Positions 5,992 to 7,573 of a stretch of 7,573 nucleotides of DNA are shown here, one piece after another. A model generated the notes under the pieces. That model was not told the DNA's origin, did not search any database, and was given only the letters and a program-made list of their open reading frames with translations. The stretch spans positions 1 through 7,573 of the forward strand of contig JACCRA010000220.1 of the NCBI GenBank assembly GCA_013813825.1, written 5' to 3'. The first letter of the stretch is position 1. Each line of letters starts with the position of its first letter. Source of the stretch: Pyrinomonadaceae bacterium. GTDB taxonomy: Bacteria; Acidobacteriota; Blastocatellia; Pyrinomonadales; Pyrinomonadaceae. Position numbers and translations under genes: made by a program.

Positions 5992-6043
5992 CGAGTCGCA
6001 AGTTGAAAAACTTGTCTTGGCTCTTCACCCGTCACTCGTCACT
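5973..6043. repeat. Palindromic 7-bp-periodic intergenic element, copy 2
   Basis: The left arm (5973-5995) has two GTGACGG units and one GTGACGA. The right arm (6021-6043) ends in two CGTCACT units, their inverse. The 23-base arms match at 21 positions. The core reads CAAGTTGAAAAACTTGTCTT, close to the core of the element at 2865-2940. The element begins inside pyrE, supplying its stop at 5989-5991, and ends 12 bases before truA. RNA from it could fold into a long hairpin between the two genes. Confidence 0.85.
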
Positions 6044-6055
6044 CGCCGCTGCTTT

Positions 6056-6814
6056 ATGAATTACAAATTGACGCTGCAATATGATGGGACGGAGTTTCAC
6101 GGCTGGCAGTTGCAGGGGACGCTGCGGACGGTGCAGGGAGAACTGACGCGGGCGCTGTTGTTGCTGGATGGTCAAGCCGTCGTGGTGCATGGCGCGGGGC
6201 GGACCGATGCGGGTGTCCATGCCGAGGGACAGGTGGCGCACGTTCATCTGCGGCATGAGATGACGCCGGAAAAGTTGCGCGCGGCGATTAACGGTAATGT
6301 CGGGCGCGATTTGCGGGCGCTCCGCGTCGAGATTGTGCCCGACGACTTTCACGCCAGATTTGCGGCGCGCGGCAAGACCTATTGCTACCGCGTCTGCAAC
6401 GCGCCGTTTCACTCGCCGTTTCTGTTGCGCTATTCGCATCACGACGCGCGCAAACTGGACATCGAGTTGCTCCGCGAAGGCGCGCGGCTGTTCGTTGGGA
6501 CACACGATTGGACCGCCTTCTCGTGCGCGCGGGCGGATGTTGCTTCGCGCGTCCGCACGCTCTCGCGTTTGGATGTAAGGGAAGAATGGAACGAAGCGGG
6601 GCAGTGCCGGCTCATTGAATTGACCTTGAACGCGGACGGCTTTTTGCGTTACATGGCGCGCTCCATTGTCGGCACACTGCTTGATGTTGGGCGCGGAGCT
6701 TTAGATTTAGCAGCTATCGCACGCGCGTTAAAAACCGGCGGCCGCTCCCTCGCCGGCGCGACCGCCCCGGCCCGCGGGCTGACCCTCAAGCGCGTGCATT
6801 ACGGCGACGAGTAA
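6056..6814 (+). CDS. truA: tRNA pseudouridine(38-40) synthase
   Basis: A 252-residue enzyme that converts uridines 38, 39 and 40 of the tRNA anticodon arm to pseudouridine. The N-terminus NYKLTLQYDGTEFHGWQLQ is typical of TruA. The catalytic Asp51 lies in GAGRTDAGVHA (46-56), followed by ARGKTYCYRV (104-113) with the conserved active-site Tyr region, HDWTAFSCA, and the C-terminal FLRYMARSIVGTLLDVGRG block. Length fits the family. The frame is open back to 5981, but those 25 codons are translated repeat sequence, so the ATG at 6056 is the start. No Shine-Dalgarno lies before it. It probably shares transcription with pyrE 64 bases upstream, unless the palindrome at 5973-6043 attenuates or ends the message. 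Confidence 0.93.
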   Translation: MNYKLTLQYDGTEFHGWQLQGTLRTVQGELTRALLLLDGQAVVVHGAGRTDAGVHAEGQVAHVHLRHEMTPEKLRAAINGNVGRDLRALRVEIVPDDFHARFAARGKTYCYRVCNAPFHSPFLLRYSHHDARKLDIELLREGARLFVGTHDWTAFSCARADVASRVRTLSRLDVREEWNEAGQCRLIELTLNADGFLRYMARSIVGTLLDVGRGALDLAAIARALKTGGRSLAGATAPARGLTLKRVHYGDE

Positions 6815-6867
6815 TTCGCTTGCCGCAGCGATCCATGAATTGAACGGCCGGTCTTCCGCCCTGCTTC

Positions 6868-6895
6868 TTTACGATTCACGGTTTACCAATTACCA
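6868..6895 (+). repeat. Heptamer direct repeat in the truA-uppS gap
   Basis: Four consecutive 7-base units fit WTYACSR (starting with TTTACGA, ending with ATTACCA), so the period matches the other intergenic arrays although the unit differs. The rest of the 6815-6935 gap shows no gene or clear promoter. Confidence 0.6.
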
Positions 6896-6935
6896 TGCAG
6901 CGGATTCACCTGTGAGCAAAAAGCACACCTCCGTC

Positions 6936-7573
6936 ATGGACAGCGAAGCGAGGATGCTCGCGAATTTTTCCGAAGTGATCGCAGCGGATTCATGCGACGC
7001 GGCGCTCTTGAGTCGCGTCGCGTGGGACCAGTTGCCGCGCCACGTCGGGATCATCATGGACGGCAACGGGCGCTGGGCGGCGCAACGCGGGCAGCCGCGT
7101 GTGGCCGGCCACCGCGCCGGCATTGAGGCTGTGCGAGCGGCGGTCGAGACGGGGGCGCGGCTCGGTCTGGGGGCGCTCACGCTCTACGCCTTCTCCACGG
7201 AAAACTGGAAACGTCCGCGCTTTGAAGTCGATGCCCTAATGCGAATGCTGAAGCGTTATCTCCGCCTCGAATTGGAAGAGATTCATCGCCAGAACATTCG
7301 CTTTCAAACTATTGGCCGCACTGGCGCGTTGGCCGATAGCGTCCGGCGCGAGATTCAACGCGCCGTCGAGCGCACCGCCGGCAACACCGGCATGGTCTTG
7401 AGCGTGGCGCTCAACTACGGCGGTCGCGCTGAGATCATTGACGCTTGCCGCGCCGCGCTCCGCCGTCTCCGCGAGCGCGGGCAAGACCCCGAAGCGATTT
7501 CCGAAGAGGACATCGAGCGCGAACTCTACACGCGCGGTCTGCCGGAACTCGATCTGCTCGTGCGAACCAGCGG
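6936..7573 (+). CDS. uppS: Isoprenyl transferase, undecaprenyl diphosphate synthase type (partial, C-terminus beyond window)
   Basis: The frame is open to the window edge, giving 212 residues from ATG 6936. The cis-prenyltransferase signature HVGIIMDGNGRWA contains the metal-binding catalytic Asp42. It is followed by GHRAGIEAVR, a LTLYAFSTENWKRP block that binds isopentenyl diphosphate and shapes the active site, LNYGGRAEI, and the start of the conserved RTSGG..R motif where the window ends. The enzyme condenses isopentenyl diphosphate onto farnesyl diphosphate to give the C55 lipid carrier of peptidoglycan synthesis, at the inner face of the membrane. The start is uncertain: GTG 6912, ATG 6936 and ATG 6954 are all in frame and none has a strong ribosome site (GAAG before 6954 is weak). 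All give a longer N-terminus than E. coli UppS. It is probably co-transcribed with truA. Confidence 0.9.
   Translation, partial: MDSEARMLANFSEVIAADSCDAALLSRVAWDQLPRHVGIIMDGNGRWAAQRGQPRVAGHRAGIEAVRAAVETGARLGLGALTLYAFSTENWKRPRFEVDALMRMLKRYLRLELEEIHRQNIRFQTIGRTGALADSVRREIQRAVERTAGNTGMVLSVALNYGGRAEIIDACRAALRRLRERGQDPEAISEEDIERELYTRGLPELDLLVRTS

Noticed and set aside
5496..6035. Minus-strand open frame of 179 codons opposite pyrE
   Set aside because: Antisense shadow in GC-rich DNA; pyrE on the plus strand has unmistakable motifs.
5973..6043. CRISPR array or phage attachment site
   Set aside because: Units are only 7 bases, contiguous and degenerate, with no unique spacers, cas genes, integrase or tRNA nearby.
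5981..6055. Longer TruA start upstream
   Set aside because: The 25 extra codons are translated repeat sequence overlapping pyrE; TruA homology starts at the ATG at 6056.

Overview
This is a GC-rich bacterial chromosome segment with nine protein genes, seven complete and two cut by the window edges. I see no rRNA, tRNA, CRISPR array, transposase or phage gene. Envelope proteins with Sec and Tat/lipoprotein signals and an outer-membrane beta-barrel protein point to a diderm (Gram-negative-type) bacterium. The mix of a penicillin-acylase-family hydrolase, a lipoprotein-type intradiol dioxygenase and 7-bp-periodic intergenic repeats would suit Acidobacteriota (Blastocatellia-like). That placement is inference from style and cannot be proved here.

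Left part (1-2860) is an exported/envelope region. A penicillin-acylase-family enzyme runs leftward off the window edge, so only its leader and alpha-chain side are seen, up to the nucleophile Ser-Asn-Asn-Trp. Upstream of it on the same strand lies a Tat-exported lipoprotein of the intradiol ring-cleavage dioxygenase family with all four iron ligands. Divergent from that gene, across about 290 bp, is a predicted outer-membrane barrel resembling the MetA-pathway/phenol-degradation transporter family.

Middle part (2950-4443) holds two tandem paralogous membrane proteins of the VTT/DedA (SNARE-associated) superfamily. They share an unusual LPPPxPFK signature and are separated by an AT-rich spacer with a perfect palindrome. 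They converge on a leftward DEDDh (DnaQ-like) exonuclease (4496-5356).

Right part (5404-7573) is a rightward housekeeping run: pyrE (UMP synthesis), truA (tRNA pseudouridylation) and uppS (undecaprenyl diphosphate synthesis for the cell wall), the last cut by the window end. pyrE and the exonuclease are divergent across only 47 bp.

The most distinctive signal is not a gene. Four of the gene junctions right of 2860 carry degenerate direct repeats with a strict 7-bp period (KTGAYRR/GTGACGG-like, RRTCAGM-like or WTYACSR-like). Two of these are folded into long inverted repeats around an AAGTT...AACTTGTCTT core. The repeats intrude into coding ends: they supply the last residues of the exonuclease, the second VTT protein and PyrE, and the stop codon of PyrE. 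The two genes starting just after the palindromic copies (first VTT gene and truA) have no visible Shine-Dalgarno sequence. Otherwise the region looks like ordinary chromosome; I found no defence or mobile system.
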